Part shown: in pieces, positions 9,769 through 20,486 of the stretch | Numbering within the stretch: the first letter of the stretch is position 1 | Layout: the number at the start of each line of letters is the position of its first letter | From: Paralithodes platypus | Taxonomy: Eukaryota > Arthropoda > Malacostraca > Decapoda > Lithodidae | Length of the DNA: 64,000 nt | NCBI GenBank assembly: GCA_032716605.1 | Contig: CM064569.1 | Span: 9,737,180-9,801,179 of the forward strand | Reading direction: 5' to 3' | The notes under the pieces: generated by a model | Seen by the model: the letters and a program-made list of their open reading frames with translations, nothing else | What the model was told of the DNA's origin: nothing | The model's database searches: none | Made by a program: the position numbers and the translations under genes

Positions 9769-9972
9769 TAGGTAGCGCCAACGAACTTTACAATTATCTC
9801 GACCTCTTCGTAACTCGAAAGGACCTTGAGCAAACTGGCTGTAAATATCCACACCTATTTCCTGGTGGATTCTTCCCAAATTATAGAAATGTCAGCCCGA
9901 TTGCTTTCATTCATTTTGAGTTATAGGACGTTAAGGGGTCCAGATTATTGTCTAGTTCGTTGGCGCTACCTA
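9769..9972. mobile_element. M2 inverted-repeat element, copy 1 (TA duplication)
   Basis: A 204-bp element. TAGGTAGCGCCAACGAAC at the left is matched by the inverted GTTCGTTGGCGCTACCTA at the right. It is flanked by TA on each side (9767-9768 and 9973-9974). No ORF is present. A TA duplication is typical of Tc1/mariner-type transposition. The second copy is at 50957-51168. Confidence 0.85.
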
Positions 9973-10044
9973 TAGTGAAATGTTATTGATATTATTATTG
10001 TATGCAGTGCTATGTCTAATTACTAACAGACTTAAAAGTAATAG

Positions 10045-10219
10045 GTCATCAAAACAATATATTCATAATTTTGTTGGGTATATTGTTACTAAAATACAAT
10101 ATGTCATCAAAACAATATATAATTTTATTGGGTATATTGTTACTAAAATACAATAGGGCATCAAAACAATATATTCATAATTTTGTTGGGTATATTGTTA
10201 GTAAAATACAATATGTCAT
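10045..10219. repeat. Tandem repeat, about three units of 54-58 bp
   Basis: Units start at about 10045, 10103 and 10157, with a short fourth start at 10214. Each contains CAAAACAATATA, a TTGGGTATATTGTTA block and AAAATACAATA. Confidence 0.9.
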
Positions 10220-10312
10220 ACATCTTACAATCAGATAATAGACAAACAAGTACACAGAACAACAAAACACAAATAATGTCTCCCAAGTTCTGAGGCATGG
10301 CTTTCAGTATGA

Positions 10313-10677
10313 TAAGGTGGAGTCACCGGGGTTTTTTCTCTCTCTTTTCCTGGCTTGTATCCATTCGGCCCCTTTCAGCCAACTGTTTTAAGACGTTTAT
10401 CCCCATCCAGGTGTCGATTTCTTCCTGGCGAGCGATAGCGAGCCAGCATTGTATGGAGAAATCCGGCTTAGCAGGAGAAATGTTTCTATCGAAAAATTTA
10501 CAAATTTAGCTTGCTGTCAAAAATATATATATATGCTGGCTCGCTACCGCTCGCCAGGAAAATAATGACACCTGGATGGGGGTAAACGTCTTAAAGCAGT
10601 AGGCTGAATGGGGCTGAATGGATACAATCCAAAGAGAGAGGGAGAGAAAAACAAAAAAGCGAGGTGGGCTCCCTTAA
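10313..10677. mobile_element. P1 long-palindrome element, copy a
   Basis: About 365 bp made of two inverted arms of about 140 bp around an AT-rich centre. Each arm reads inward through a pyrimidine-rich run, GGCTTGTATCCATT-like, TTTAAGACGTTTA, CCATCCAGGTGTC and the core CTGGCGAGCGATAGCGAGCC. The right end is CCCTTAA. No coding capacity was found. Other copies are near 25638, 30500 and 34931, with a half copy at 40434. Confidence 0.82.
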
Positions 10678-10765
10678 GGCCTCTATACTTCCCCGGCCCG
10701 TTCAAGATTATGTCATTTATATATTTGTAAATATGTATTATAATGGCTATCCTTCAGAACAGGTA

Positions 10766-10965
10766 CAGTCGCGCTAATAAGTGATGTCTCGGCACCAAGT
10801 ATGTTTTGATAATTAAGTGGTATCAGCAATATCTAAGTATATTGAGTGAAATACACAAACACATTCCTACACTCACCCACCTTATTCAACATCTGACAGA
10901 CATTAATACAGCACAGAGCCAGCCAAACGTAATGACAGCTGGGACATGACTTATTAGCGCGACAG
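10766..10965. mobile_element. M3 inverted-repeat element, copy 1
   Basis: A 200-bp element with terminal CAGTCGCGCTAATAAGT at the left and its inverted complement at the right, bounded by TA (10764-10765, 10966-10967). It has no ORF. Copy 2 is at 11649-11858. Confidence 0.85.
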
Positions 10966-11036
10966 TACTCCGCCCCGTGGAACACTATCAGGGGGTGTAC
11001 AGTAACTCATACAAATTCGCGAACCTCACCCGTTTC

Positions 11037-11254
11037 TAAAGCCGCTGTCACACGAGCACTGTTTCCGTCAATTTTCCATGAGCAAGTTTTTTCTCGTATT
11101 ATTTCGGGACATTTTCGCACTAGTATCGGTAATTAGACTGAAGGTAGATTATGTTAGGTGGCTGAATTCTGATTAAGGTGTATTTTTTTAAGCTTCCAGA
11201 CCATAATTGCCTGTAGAAATTGCTCGAAAAAAGGCTCGTGTGACTCCTGCTTTA
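11037..11254. mobile_element. M4 inverted-repeat element, copy a
   Basis: The ends are AAAGCCGCTGTCACACGAGC and its near-complement GGCTCGTGTGACTCCTGCTT. It is about 215 bp long with no ORF. It matches the copies at 19643-19854 (closest), 30228-30439 and 51292-51587. Confidence 0.85.
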
Positions 11255-11369
11255 TTATGGAAGTGTATCTCAGGAAACTATGTTTTTAATATTATTTTCT
11301 ATACATCAACTGCAAAACAATGTTTACTATTTATTGAAAAGCGAGTTTCATCCAAAAATAAATCTAGAT

Positions 11370-11644
11370 AGTTATAATTGCATAAAGGAATACATAAGGG
11401 GGTCTACAAACTTCTATATATGACAGTTATAATTGCATAAAGGAATACATAAAGGGGTCTACAAACTTCTATATATGACAGTTATAATTGCATAAAGGAA
11501 TACATAAAGGGGTCTACAAACTTCTATCTATGACAGTTATAATTGCATAAAGGAATACATAAAGGGGTCTACAAACTTCTATATATGACAGTTATAATTG
11601 CATAAAGAAATATATAGAGGGGTCCACAAACTTTTAAATGTGAC
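11370..11644. repeat. Tandem repeat, five units of 55 bp
   Basis: Units begin at 11370, 11425, 11480, 11535 and 11590, each starting AGTTATAATTGCATAAAG and ending near ATATATGAC. The first four are nearly identical and the last is more diverged. Confidence 0.95.
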
Positions 11645-11648
11645 TGTA

Positions 11649-11858
11649 CAGTCGGCCTAATAAGTCATGTCTCGGCACCAAGTATATGTTGTTCTATAAT
11701 TGGCATCATCAATATTTAAACAGGATTTCTTAATTTCGAGTGAAATATACAAACATGTTCCTACACTCACCCACCCTATTCAACATCTGACAGACATTAA
11801 TACAACACAGAGCGAGCCAAACGTACTGACAGCTGAAACATGACTTATTAGCGCTACC
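11649..11858. mobile_element. M3 inverted-repeat element, copy 2
   Basis: It matches 10766-10965 along its length, with shared blocks CCTACACTCACCCACC and CAACATCTGACAGACATTAA. The terminal repeat is slightly decayed on the right (GCGCTACC). It is bounded by TA. Confidence 0.82.
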
Positions 11859-11937
11859 TACATATGCTACCATGTACTGTATGTACAGGTGCCTACATCA
11901 ATTTGGATCAACTTGATTTTATGTACGGAAGTAAAAG

Positions 11938-12302
11938 CAGTGGGATTGACTTTTTGGGCGATTTTGGCATGTATTCGAAATTTTTCTAGTTTGCTCCCTA
12001 GACCTCCATCAAATTAAAAAAAAAACATCCATTAGATCCCCCTTCTAGATTAATTTGTACATTTTTCGGTAGACAAATTTCCCGGCCATAGGCCGGTTCT
12101 TCCAACATTACAGGCTCACTATCGTTCGCCAGGGGAAAAATCGACACCTAAATAGCACGAAAGGTCTAAATATTGATGACGAAATGGGGCGAAAGGTCTT
12201 AAAATCGACTAACTAATGGGTCAAACATTTTAACATCTGAAAACTAATGGGGCTAAATATGAGGGAGAAAGTGGTCCAGAAAACCGGCCCATCCCCCCTT
12301 AA
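11938..12302 (+). mobile_element. P2 element, copy a
   Basis: It carries the P2 landmarks in order: a TAGTTT-CTCCC-TAGACCTCCATCAAA block, ACATTTTTCGGTAGACAAAT, a GGCCGGTTCTT hairpin, the core near 12110-12130 (degenerate), repeats of AATGGGGCGAAAGGTCTTAA type, and a terminal CCCCTTAA. The left terminus is decayed. Non-coding. Confidence 0.78.
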
Positions 12303-12383
12303 AATTATATATATTAATTACAATGTAAAACTTGCAAAACAAGCAAATCAACATACATTTGTTATCACTGTTAGTTAACCATA

Positions 12384-12596
12384 TTAACCCCTTCAGCACC
12401 ATGACGTATATTTCATCCTATTCTGGATACCATTCAACGATATTCTTTGGTTATTAATCTACCTCTACGACTCCAATGGCTGAATACAATCTCAATAAAC
12501 CCTTTTGATAACACAGGTTCTTCTTAAAATGTATAAAATCGTCTAGTTTTAGCCAGAGTCATAGGACAAAAGGCGTCATGGTGCTGAAGGGTTTAA
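12384..12596. mobile_element. M5 inverted-repeat element, copy b
   Basis: About 210 bp with terminal ACCCCTTCAGCACCATGACG and its complement CGTCATGGTGCTGAAGGGTT, plus an internal pair (ATTCTGGATACCA and AAATCGTCTAG blocks). It is flanked by TAA/TTA-rich sequence and is non-coding. Confidence 0.82.
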
Positions 12597-12620
12597 TTAG
12601 CTATTGCATACAACACTACA

Positions 12621-15600
12621 TTCTTCAACTGAACATAGATGGCATCAACACTCTCACACTTCATCAAACAACACAACATACACATTGCCATCTTACAAGA
12701 AACAAAACTCCGCACAACACAAAAAACACCCACATTTCATAATTTCACCACCATCAGACAAGACCGGGCTGTCGGCGGGGCGGTGGACTCATCACCCTGG
12801 TACACAAAGAAATATCATACATAGTAACCAGTGTACAAACCAAATCACTCCTCCCCCCAAATGATAACACAACAGAAATACAGTCAATTAAAATACGCAC
12901 TGGCAACAACTCCAACATAACCATCATAAACACATACATCCCTCCCCAAACATCCCCTACAGTACCAAATGAATACAGACCACACTTACAACACATCACA
13001 AACACCCCACACACCCCACACATCATCCTGGGTGGTGACTTCAACGCCAAGACGTCGGCCTGGTTTGTCGACAACCCCGACACAGACAGAGGGCTGGTAC
13101 TACAAAACCAAACCGATAACCTCATCATCCTTAACGACATCCATCAACATACCCATATTCCTCACCAAGCCCTCTATAATCTATAACCCATCATCTCCAG
13201 ACATCACCTTTTGCTCCCCAGAACTCGCCCCCACAACATCCTGGAGGGTGGTCAGAACCTTAGGCTCTGACCACCTCCCGATCATTATCACCACCAAAAC
13301 CAGACTCACCCCAGCTAGCCACAAACACACATACACCAATTATAAAAGAGCTAACTGGGAAGCATTCACAAATGAGACAGAACAACACTTCACAACTCTA
13401 AACAGTACACCCATCACTAACATCAACAATGCTGTACACATACTCAATAAAACTATCCAAAACGCTGACAAGAAACACATTCCAAGAGGTAACAGAAAAA
13501 GACACAACCCCAACTTCACACCAGAAATTCAAAACCTCATCAGACAACGCGACATACTGAAACACTCCCCCGCACCCCACACACAAGACATCACACAACA
13601 AATTCAAGCACTCAACACCCAAACTAACAACAAAATACAAGAACAACAAAAACTAAATTGGAATAACTTCCTACAAACACTTGATCACAAAACAAACCCC
13701 AAAAAACTCTACAAAACACTAAACAGCATCACACTTTCCAACAGCAACACAACACAATCACATGCTGCAATCACAACAACAGACTCTACTCCTTCATGTA
13801 AACAACAAGCAAACACTCTCATCAATCACTTTTCACATGTCAGCCACCTAAAACCTCACAAAGACGACCGACGTGTCATCCGACGTAAGAGACAATTCCC
13901 CACAGACCCTGACTATACACCCTTCACCAATCACCAGACAAAGCATATCATCAACAATCTCAAGCACTCACCCGCCTGTGGCCTAGACAACATAAGCAAC
14001 ATACACCTCAGACACCTGGGACCACAAGGCATACAAGCACTCACTAACATATCAAACTACAGCTATTCACACAACACAATACCAGACATTTGGAAGCATG
14101 GTATCATCATCACTTTCCCCAAACCCAACAAAGACCCCACGCTACCCTCCTCGCACCGCCCCATCACACTCCTTTGCTCCCCCTCCAAAGTCATGGAACG
14201 CCTAGTATTACAACTAATTACACCTGACCTACCCCTAGCTCCAACACAACATGGCTTTAGGCCACTGCACTCCACAAACACTCTTCTCACAGACCTTACA
14301 CAAAGAGCTTTCGACGGCATCAATTCAGCTAGACCACCACACAGATCACTATTAGCCACACTCGACATTAGTAAAGCCTTCGATGCCATCCCCCGCCACA
14401 ACCTAACAAACAAAATCTACAACACAAACATGCACAACAACACAAAACGGTGGCTGGCCAACTTCCTAGCAGGCAGATGTGCACACGTATCTTTTGCCGG
14501 TCAGTCATCTAAAATCAGAAACTTTCCAAACGGAGTCCCACAAGGATCCGTCCTATCGCCCGCACTCTTCAATCTGTACATGCACGATATAACTACACCC
14601 AATACGCCCCAAATAAACTTAGCCTCCTATGCAGATGACATAACACTCACATGCACACACCATGACCCAAAAAGAGCAACAGATCTCCTTCAACCCTATC
14701 TCAACACACTACATGGCTGGTGCACTACAAACAGACTTAATCTAGCCCCAGCCAAATCCACCGCAACCCTGCTCACAAGTTGGACAGGAGAACACGAATA
14801 CATCCCTCAACTCACCATAAACAACACACCCCTAACACATACACACACACCCAAAATCCTAGGAGTAACATATGATACTCATATGACATTCAAACAGCAC
14901 ACCACAAACATTAAAAAGAAACTGACACCCAGACTTAACGCCCTCAGGTCACTTGCTCACACAAAATTTGGACACAACAAAGAAACTACCACCACAGTAT
15001 ATAAACAATACATAAGATCAGTGATGGAATACGCAAGCCCAGCCTGGGCTTCTAACCTAGCTGAAACACATCATAAGACCTTACAGACTATTCAAAACAA
15101 AGCCCTGAAGATCATTACAGGCTGCACAGCTACTGCACCCACAGATCACCTACATCAAGAAACCAAAATCCTCAAAGTCAAAGACCATCTGGACATGAGA
15201 GGCACTCAATTCCTGGCAGCAGCCTCCACGAACCAAGACCACCCACTAAACTACATGGCAACACACCCACAGACACCAAGAAATATCAAAACAACACCCA
15301 GCACACGGTATCACACACAATTATTGTCCTCTCTCCCTCCCTGCCCACCCCGAACCAACATCCAGAAGCACATCCATACTCATATCTCTCACCGATCCAT
15401 CCACTCACTCACAGACAACACACAGCTGCATGCACGGCCTCCCGAAATCCATCCTTCCGAATCCTCCCTTCCTCGCGAGGACAGAGTCCACCTGGCCAGG
15501 CTGAGATGCGGACACCATCCAGCTCTCCTGAGCTATCAGAAGAGACTGGATGACTCCGTTGTCGACGCCTGCCCGGGATGTAACACAGCACCCCATACCA

Positions 15601-15743
15601 TTAAACACATCATAGAAGACTGCATTTCACACAACCACTTACGCCAACAACACAATCTACACTCAATGAGAGCTCTGTGGGAAAGCCCGATCGTGGCCAT
15701 GGCCTTTCTCAGGGACTCGGGGCTGTTCGGCCAGGCAGCTTAG
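12621..15743 (+). pseudogene. Element D ORF2: broken endonuclease, open reverse transcriptase
   Basis: The endonuclease begins in one frame (QHNIHIAILQETKLRT at about 12670), continues in a second (GGDFNAK near 13031) and ends in a third (LGSDHLPII near 13262), so it has at least two frameshifts. From about 13150 to 15743 the frame is open. Counting residues from an ATG at 12969, the RT has LDISKAFDAIP (about 465), [10 protein letters not shown] (522) and YADD (554-557). The C-terminus has a zinc-knuckle-like CPGC-x4-H-x3-H-x4-C (868-885), typical of the Jockey/I/R1 group. The codons are strongly A- and C-rich, unlike the CR1 copies. The exact clade is not resolved. Confidence 0.88.
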
Positions 15744-15761
15744 GGAACAACAACAACAACA
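12621..15761 (+). mobile_element. Jockey/I-like LINE (element D), 5'-truncated, 11-bp duplication
   Basis: A single plus-strand insertion. The 11-bp repeat ACAACACTACA occurs at 12610-12620 and 15762-15772, partly overlapping the AAC-repeat tail. The copy starts within the first motif of the endonuclease, so ORF1 and the 5' UTR are lost. The tail is (AAC)n after the ORF2 stop at 15743. Related 3' ends are at 19220-19310 (minus) and 61263-61295. Confidence 0.9.
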
Positions 15762-15772
15762 ACAACACTACA

Positions 15773-15936
15773 CCTATTTCAATCATACTAAGTTTCCTTC
15801 CATAAATAAAATAATGGAGTGTATACAAATTCACGTGACCAGCTATATAGTATAACTGTCAAGATTTCCATCTGATTGTAATAATCAATGATTTAGGTAA
15901 AAAGGTTGAAAATGGGAGCCAGCGCAAACACACAGC
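15773..15936. other. Unassigned DNA
   Basis: A short AT-rich stretch between element D and a P2 copy, with nothing recognised. Confidence 0.5.
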
Positions 15937-16288
15937 TTAAGGTGAGATGGTTCACTTTTTGCATGTATTCATTATTTTTCTAGTTTCCTCCCTACAGTAG
16001 ACCTCCATCAAATTAAAAAAAACATCCATTAGATCTACCTTCGATATAAATGTGTACATTTTTCGGTAGAAAAATGTCCCGGCCTAAGGCCGATTCCTCT
16101 TCAAATACAGGCTCGCTATCGCTCGCCAGGAAAAAAATCGACAACTAAATGTCTTAAGATTGGCAAAGAAATGGGACAAATGGTCTGAACATCTCCAAAC
16201 TAATGGGGCGAATGTCTTGAAATCTCATAACTAATAGGGCTAAACATGAGGGAAGAGGAGAACTCGAAAAAACAACTGCCTCCCCTAA
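15937..16288 (+). mobile_element. P2 element, copy b
   Basis: It starts at TTAAGGTGAGATGG and contains TTTTTCGGTAGAAAAATGTC, a CCCGGCCTAAGGCCG hairpin, GGCTCGCTATCGCTCGCCAG and the AACTAATGGGGCGAA repeats. It ends at CTCCCCTAAAA (decayed TTAA). Non-coding. Confidence 0.85.
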
Positions 16289-16666
16289 AACATATAAACG
16301 CGAAACTTAAAATAATTAATGTTCATGTGCATAAGCTTGAAAATAGCCGAGTACCAATGAACATACCTCCTATAAAACACTTCATGCTCATTTTCTTTCA
16401 TAATCATCTTTGTATACAGTTTACACACTGGTACTATAGTCTATTAATTAGGCGAGAGATCTTAACTACTATCATCCATAACTCACAAACTACTAGCATA
16501 ATCGAGTGAATATTTCTAGAATTTAGGAAGAGTCAGCCAGAGAATAGATGTGGGAATTTACGGCCCATTTGTTTATTTTGTATTTGGTTTTATTTTAATT
16601 TACGGCCCATTTGTTCTAGCCCTTTTTAAGTTACAGAGTGTTGAAGTTAAGATATTTCACCTACTT
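16289..16666. other. Unassigned AT-rich DNA
   Basis: Only short frames are seen. TTTACGGCCCATTTGTT occurs twice near 16557 and 16600 as a small direct repeat. Confidence 0.5.
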
Positions 16667-16677
16667 ATAATGAATGG

Positions 16678-17610
16678 TGTAATGTACGTGTGGAGAGTGA
16701 GCAGAGCGAGTTCTTTGACCTGAATGTTGGTTTGAAACAGGGGTGTGTGATGTCCCCGTGGTTGTTTACTGTATATATGGATGGAATCATGAAAGAAATA
16801 CTATCAAGAGCAGTGGATGTTGGTGTATCGTTGAAAAGGGAGGGAATTGAGTGGAAGCTACCTATACTGCTGTTTGCGGATGATACAGTTCTGATGAGTG
16901 ATAATGAATGGGATTTGCAGGGTCTGGTAAATAAGTTTGGAACAGTGTGCGAAAAACGGAATTTGAAGGTAAATGCGGGGAAGAGCAAGGTTATGGTCTT
17001 CGAAAGGGGTGAAGTCACAGTATCTGGGCAGTGTGTTGAGTAAAGATGGGACTATGGATGAAGAAGTGCGAGAGAGGGTACAACAGGGTAAGAGGGTTGT
17101 AGGAACGCTAAAAGCAGTAACAAGAAATAAGGTGGTCAGTATGGAAGTGAAGAAGTCCTTGCATGACAGTGTGGTAATCCCGACACTGTCTTACGGAAGC
17201 GAAGCATGGCCGTTGGTTGAGAGACTCAGACCAAGAGTGAGAGCAGTGGAAATGAATTACTTAAGGAGTGCGTGCAGAGTTACATGGAGGGATAGACAGA
17301 CTAATGAGGAAGTAAGAAGGAGGTGTGGTGTGGAGGTAGATGTGCTGGAAAGTGTGAAAAGGAACAACTTGAGATGGTTCGGCCATATGGAACGTATGGA
17401 AAGCGAGAGAATGACTAAGAGGGTGTACGAGAGCGAGGTGGAGAGACAGAGAGGGAGAGGTGGAAGGATGGAGTGAGGAAGTACATGAACGAAGGCGGTG
17501 CTGGTTGGGGGGAGGGGCGTCGACTGACTGGGGACAGAGGTGCATGGGGGCGGTTCGTTCGTGGCCACCCCTTCGGGGATCACGGCGTCAGGCAATAGAT
17601 AGATAGATAG
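16678..17610 (+). mobile_element. RTE-like LINE 3' fragment (element E) with GATA tail
   Basis: A 5'-truncated LINE copy. The near-identical 11-bp repeats ATAATGAATGG (16667-16677) and ATAATGAACGG (17611-17621) look like its target duplication. It starts just upstream of the RT palm and ends in a (GATA)n tail after the stop at about 17597. Confidence 0.86.
16690..17597 (+). pseudogene. Element E reverse-transcriptase C-terminal remnant
   Basis: The RT palm has GLKQGCVMSPWLFTVYMDG and LLFADDTVLM (FADD at 16873-16884), followed by LKVNAGKSKVMVF. A deletion and frameshift at about 17005-17040 remove the segment before YLGSVLSKDG. The second frame continues through LRWFGHMERMESERMTKRVY. A further one-base shift at about 17468 moves the last 45 codons (ending HPFGDHGVRQ) into another frame. 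The WFGH.ERM block and short tandem tail suggest the RTE group; this is a judgement from motif style. Confidence 0.85.
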
Positions 17611-17621
17611 ATAATGAACGG

Positions 17622-17879
17622 ACTATAAAATACAGTATACACTTCAATATATCACACAATTATTAACACCAAACAAATTTATTCTAGTATTATTGCACCA
17701 CACATTCCTTTGGTTGGATTTCGATATCACTTTTCATCAACAACAACTTGCTTTTGATATATTTATTATGTTTTTTTTTACACCAACCAACTTCACACCT
17801 AAACTCAATTAATGAAAATATAATAATAATGGCTCGACATTATATAAGCATTAGATATACTCACAGAAAAAGCATAAGA
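17622..17879. other. Unassigned AT-rich DNA
   Basis: Nothing recognised. A T-run lies at about 17771. Confidence 0.5.
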
Positions 17880-18230
17880 TACCGGTGACTGCATTTCCAT
17901 TACATTCTGGGTACCACTAGACGATTTTATTCAGTTTAGGAAGGACGTCTACCAATTGACCACTTGCGAGTTTCAGGCTATAAGGAAGTTGGTGCAGTAA
18001 ACATCGGTATTAAACAGAAATATAATAATAAAGTAGATGTCTAATGGATAAAACCTATGTTGAATTCAGTTGTACGTATTTATGAATGTATTACAACTGC
18101 ATTTTAATTGGTAATTCTGCTAAATATCAATGTAAAATACTCCAACTTCCTTATAGCCTGAAACTCGCAAGTGGTCAATTGAAGGGCTACAGCCTATATC
18201 AATCAATCCTTTAAGCTATCATATATCCTT
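17880..18230. mobile_element. M5-family fragment carrying an M1 insertion
   Basis: The left flank has the M5 block ATTCTGGGTACCACTAGACG, then TTCAGTTTAGGAAGG. An M1 element follows at 17958-18176. The right arm of M5 is poorly preserved. Confidence 0.6.
17958..18176. mobile_element. M1 inverted-repeat element, copy a
   Basis: A 219-bp element with terminal repeats of about 35 bp beginning GACCACTTGCGAGTTTCAGG, bounded by AATT on both sides (17954-17957, 18177-18180). Non-coding. Other copies start at 29371, 36326 and 61804. Confidence 0.9.
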
Positions 18231-18301
18231 CCCGAGCTTCATAATATCGTATAAACGTAGTTGAAATCCAATATAAAATACGTCGTCGATACTGTATGGG
18301 T

Positions 18302-18862
18302 CAATTTTTTTTTTTTTTTTTTTTTTTTTCTATATTCCAACTTACTTCCTCTCGGGCATAGGCTGAGAGCCTTAACATTCACCGCTTTACAATGAACAGT
18401 GAAGCCCGTGAGGTCTTGTTCCAGTCTAGGGAGTGAGACATGTGAAGCACGTAGAGTACAACGAGCACCTGCCATCTTGCCTTCACATGAGGCACGGTGC
18501 TCACTCATGGCCCGAAACGACCCCATCTCTGAAGCCATCTCGTTCCCGTGCTTCACTGTCTCACCACCTACACTCGGACTCTCACACTTACACACACACA
18601 ACGCCACCTGTTGAGCAGATAACTCACCAGGCATTGCACCCCTATAGCATATTTTGAATATGGGAATATTCATACACTGCTATTTAATCAGGGAACAATG
18701 AGGGTATTTATTGACGTTTCGGTGGGCTTGTGGTAATGCACTGATACTAGGTACAGCACAAATTCCATCCCAATAATATCTTCCCATTGATACATCGGGA
18801 TTTGAACCCGGGACCTTTGGATTACCAGGCCAGTGGCAAGACCACTCCACCACACCTCCCCT
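18302..18862 (-). mobile_element. Possible tRNA-derived SINE with poly(A) tail
   Basis: Read on the minus strand, a tRNA-like head (18862 to 18788) is followed by about 460 bp of unique-looking body and an A-run of about 28 nt (T-run at 18302-18330). That is the order expected for a tRNA SINE. No target duplication was found and no second copy is in this window, so the head and the poly(A) may be unrelated. Confidence 0.45.
18788..18862 (-). other. tRNA-like sequence (box A and box B), not a functional tRNA
   Basis: The minus strand has a box-A-like TGGTGGAGTGG and a perfect box B, GGTTCAAATCC, about 35 nt apart, as in a tRNA. The 5' GGGAGGT does not pair with the sequence after the T-arm, so no acceptor stem forms. 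It is more likely an RNA polymerase III promoter of a SINE or a decayed tRNA. Confidence 0.6.
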
Positions 18863-19210
18863 GATTACCCGGTCATTTCAAATAAAGGATATTACCAAAC
18901 ACAAATTATTATGCAACATTTAGATAATTAATAGATAAATGGTTTAACAATGATTGATTACGCAAGACATTGTCATATATAATATATTACTAGTTAAAAC
19001 TAAACAAAATAAGTAGGTGTGAAACAAAATATATGAAAAGTATCGCCCTCGGTGATTAATGCTCTTACACTGTGTTGCTTGTTTGTTCACATAATTTACG
19101 TCGATATTTAAACTCGTCTATATTCGTGTTTTGTTTTAATTCAATTAAAAATTTAATTTGCTAAAACTTTCGCCCATCTTTCATTTACTATACACTTCAC
19201 TAGGTCAGCT
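18863..19210. other. Unassigned AT-rich DNA
   Basis: No frame or repeat recognised. Confidence 0.5.
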
Positions 19211-19219
19211 TCATCATTA

Positions 19220-19310
19220 GTTGTTGTTGTTGTTGTTGTTCTCCAGGCTGCCTAGCCGAACAGCCCCAAAGACCCGAGCAAGGCCATAACCGAGCGCCCC
19301 CACATAACCC
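19220..19310 (-). mobile_element. 3' end fragment of an element-D-like LINE
   Basis: On the minus strand this encodes the same C-terminal end as element D (GGGGCTGTTCGGCTAGGCAG), followed by an AAC-repeat tail (GTT repeats at 19220-19240). It is a short 5'-truncated copy. Confidence 0.8.
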
Positions 19311-19548
19311 TCCCTTAGTTAGTTAGTTCTTCATTCATCATAAAAATAGGGAGATATTTCATTCATTTATGCAATAGACGAGATTGCATTTTCTTGATAG
19401 TCGGTTTCTTTCACTTCATTTAACACATCACCTCCAAGCCCCGCCAGCTTCCTGCTTCATTCCAGTTTACCTGAAGAAGGATGCCCGGTTCTTGCTGGGG
19501 GACTTGGCGACACCCAACGTGGCACCTGGCGACAGGGGGGCGCCGCTT

Positions 19549-20486
19549 TCACCACTTGATGGACCTCAACTTATGCTTGCTGGGGTCCATTAAAACCGCA
19601 CGCAGGTTTTCCTTGTTCTTATGGTCCACGTTCCAGGCCTTAAGCCGCTGTCACACGAGCGCGTTTTCCGTCAATTGTCCATGAGCAAGTTTGTTCTCGT
19701 ATTATTTCTGGACATTTTCTCACTGGTATCGGCAACTAAACTGAAGATAGATTTTGTTAGGTGGCTGAATTCTGATGAAGTGTAATTTTTTAAGCTTCCA
19801 GGCCATAATTGCCCGTAATAATTGCTCTAAAAAAAGGCTCGTGTGACTCCGGCTTTAGGAACAGAGTCTTCGTTCCTGCGTCTCTTAGCCTGCCCGATCT
19901 TCAGGTTGTATTGATGCTGTTCCTCTGCTGTCCTTTTGGTCTGAAGGTCCCTGCTGCTTTGGGACTTGACCCAGGTGTATACGGAAGGAGGCTGTGGGAG
20001 GCACGCTACGCTCGAGTTTCTGTTGCTGGGTATTTTGGTCTGGTCTTTGATGTCCATTTTTTATCTCTTGGCACCGTTAATACTGCCTTTAGATTCCTCT
20101 GTCTTGTTCCTGGCGCCATTTTGACTTTCGGTTTTGTTTCTGCAGCCATCTTGATGTCCTAAAGGTCCGTTCTTGGTGTCATCTTGTCCTAAGGCTCCGT
20201 TCTCGATGTCTTCTTCTTCTTCCAATATTCCGTTCCAAGGATCTTCAATTTGTTTTCTGGTCATTATTAAAGCTCTTCGCCTTTCCGCCTCCTTCACCTT
20301 TGCCTCCAGCCGCTTATTCGTCTCCGCCTTGCCCAGTTTAAAGACGTTGAAGATGGCTACCAGTTTTCGCAGCTCTACCACCTCCTTGTGTACGTGGATG
20401 TCCATCAGTTTGGCCAGGGTCACCTGCAAGGCCGCATTATTCTCACGTTTCACATGCTCCGGCTGGTTTTGTTGAACTTGGGCCAT
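19549..20486 (-). pseudogene. Unknown 240-codon frame, broken by one stop and an M4 insertion
   Basis: An ATG at 20486 sits 2 nt after a strong splice-acceptor-like sequence on the minus strand (TTGCCCCTTTTCAG). The frame runs 141 codons, with a charged, probably coiled-coil region (NKRLEAKVKEAERRRALIM) and an acidic stretch (EEEED), to a TAA at 20061. It continues in the same frame after the TAA (from KMDIKDQTKI) through KIGQAKRRRNEDSVP, where an M4 element lies. Removing the M4 and one TTA copy keeps the frame through WNVDHKNKENLRAVL to a stop at 19549-19551. I do not recognise the protein. It could be a decayed host exon, a retrocopy or an ORF of an unidentified element. Confidence 0.55.
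19643..19854. mobile_element. M4 inverted-repeat element, copy b (TTA duplication)
   Basis: A 212-bp element with ends related to AGCCGGTGTCACACGAGC and its complement, flanked by TTA at 19640-19642 and 19855-19857. It lies inside the open frame at 19549-20486. A TTA/TAA duplication suits the PIF/Harbinger superfamily. Non-coding. Confidence 0.85.

Noticed and set aside
12604..12864. Thr/His-rich short frames at the start of LINE D
   Set aside because: Only one of the overlapping frames carries endonuclease motifs (ILQETKL); the other is a shadow.
18239..18673. 144-codon minus-strand frame
   Set aside because: It runs through a poly(A) tract and ordinary AT-rich sequence, with no domain and no start context; it is a chance frame over a possible SINE body.
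18788..18862. Functional tRNA gene
   Set aside because: Box A and box B are present but no acceptor stem can form between the ends.
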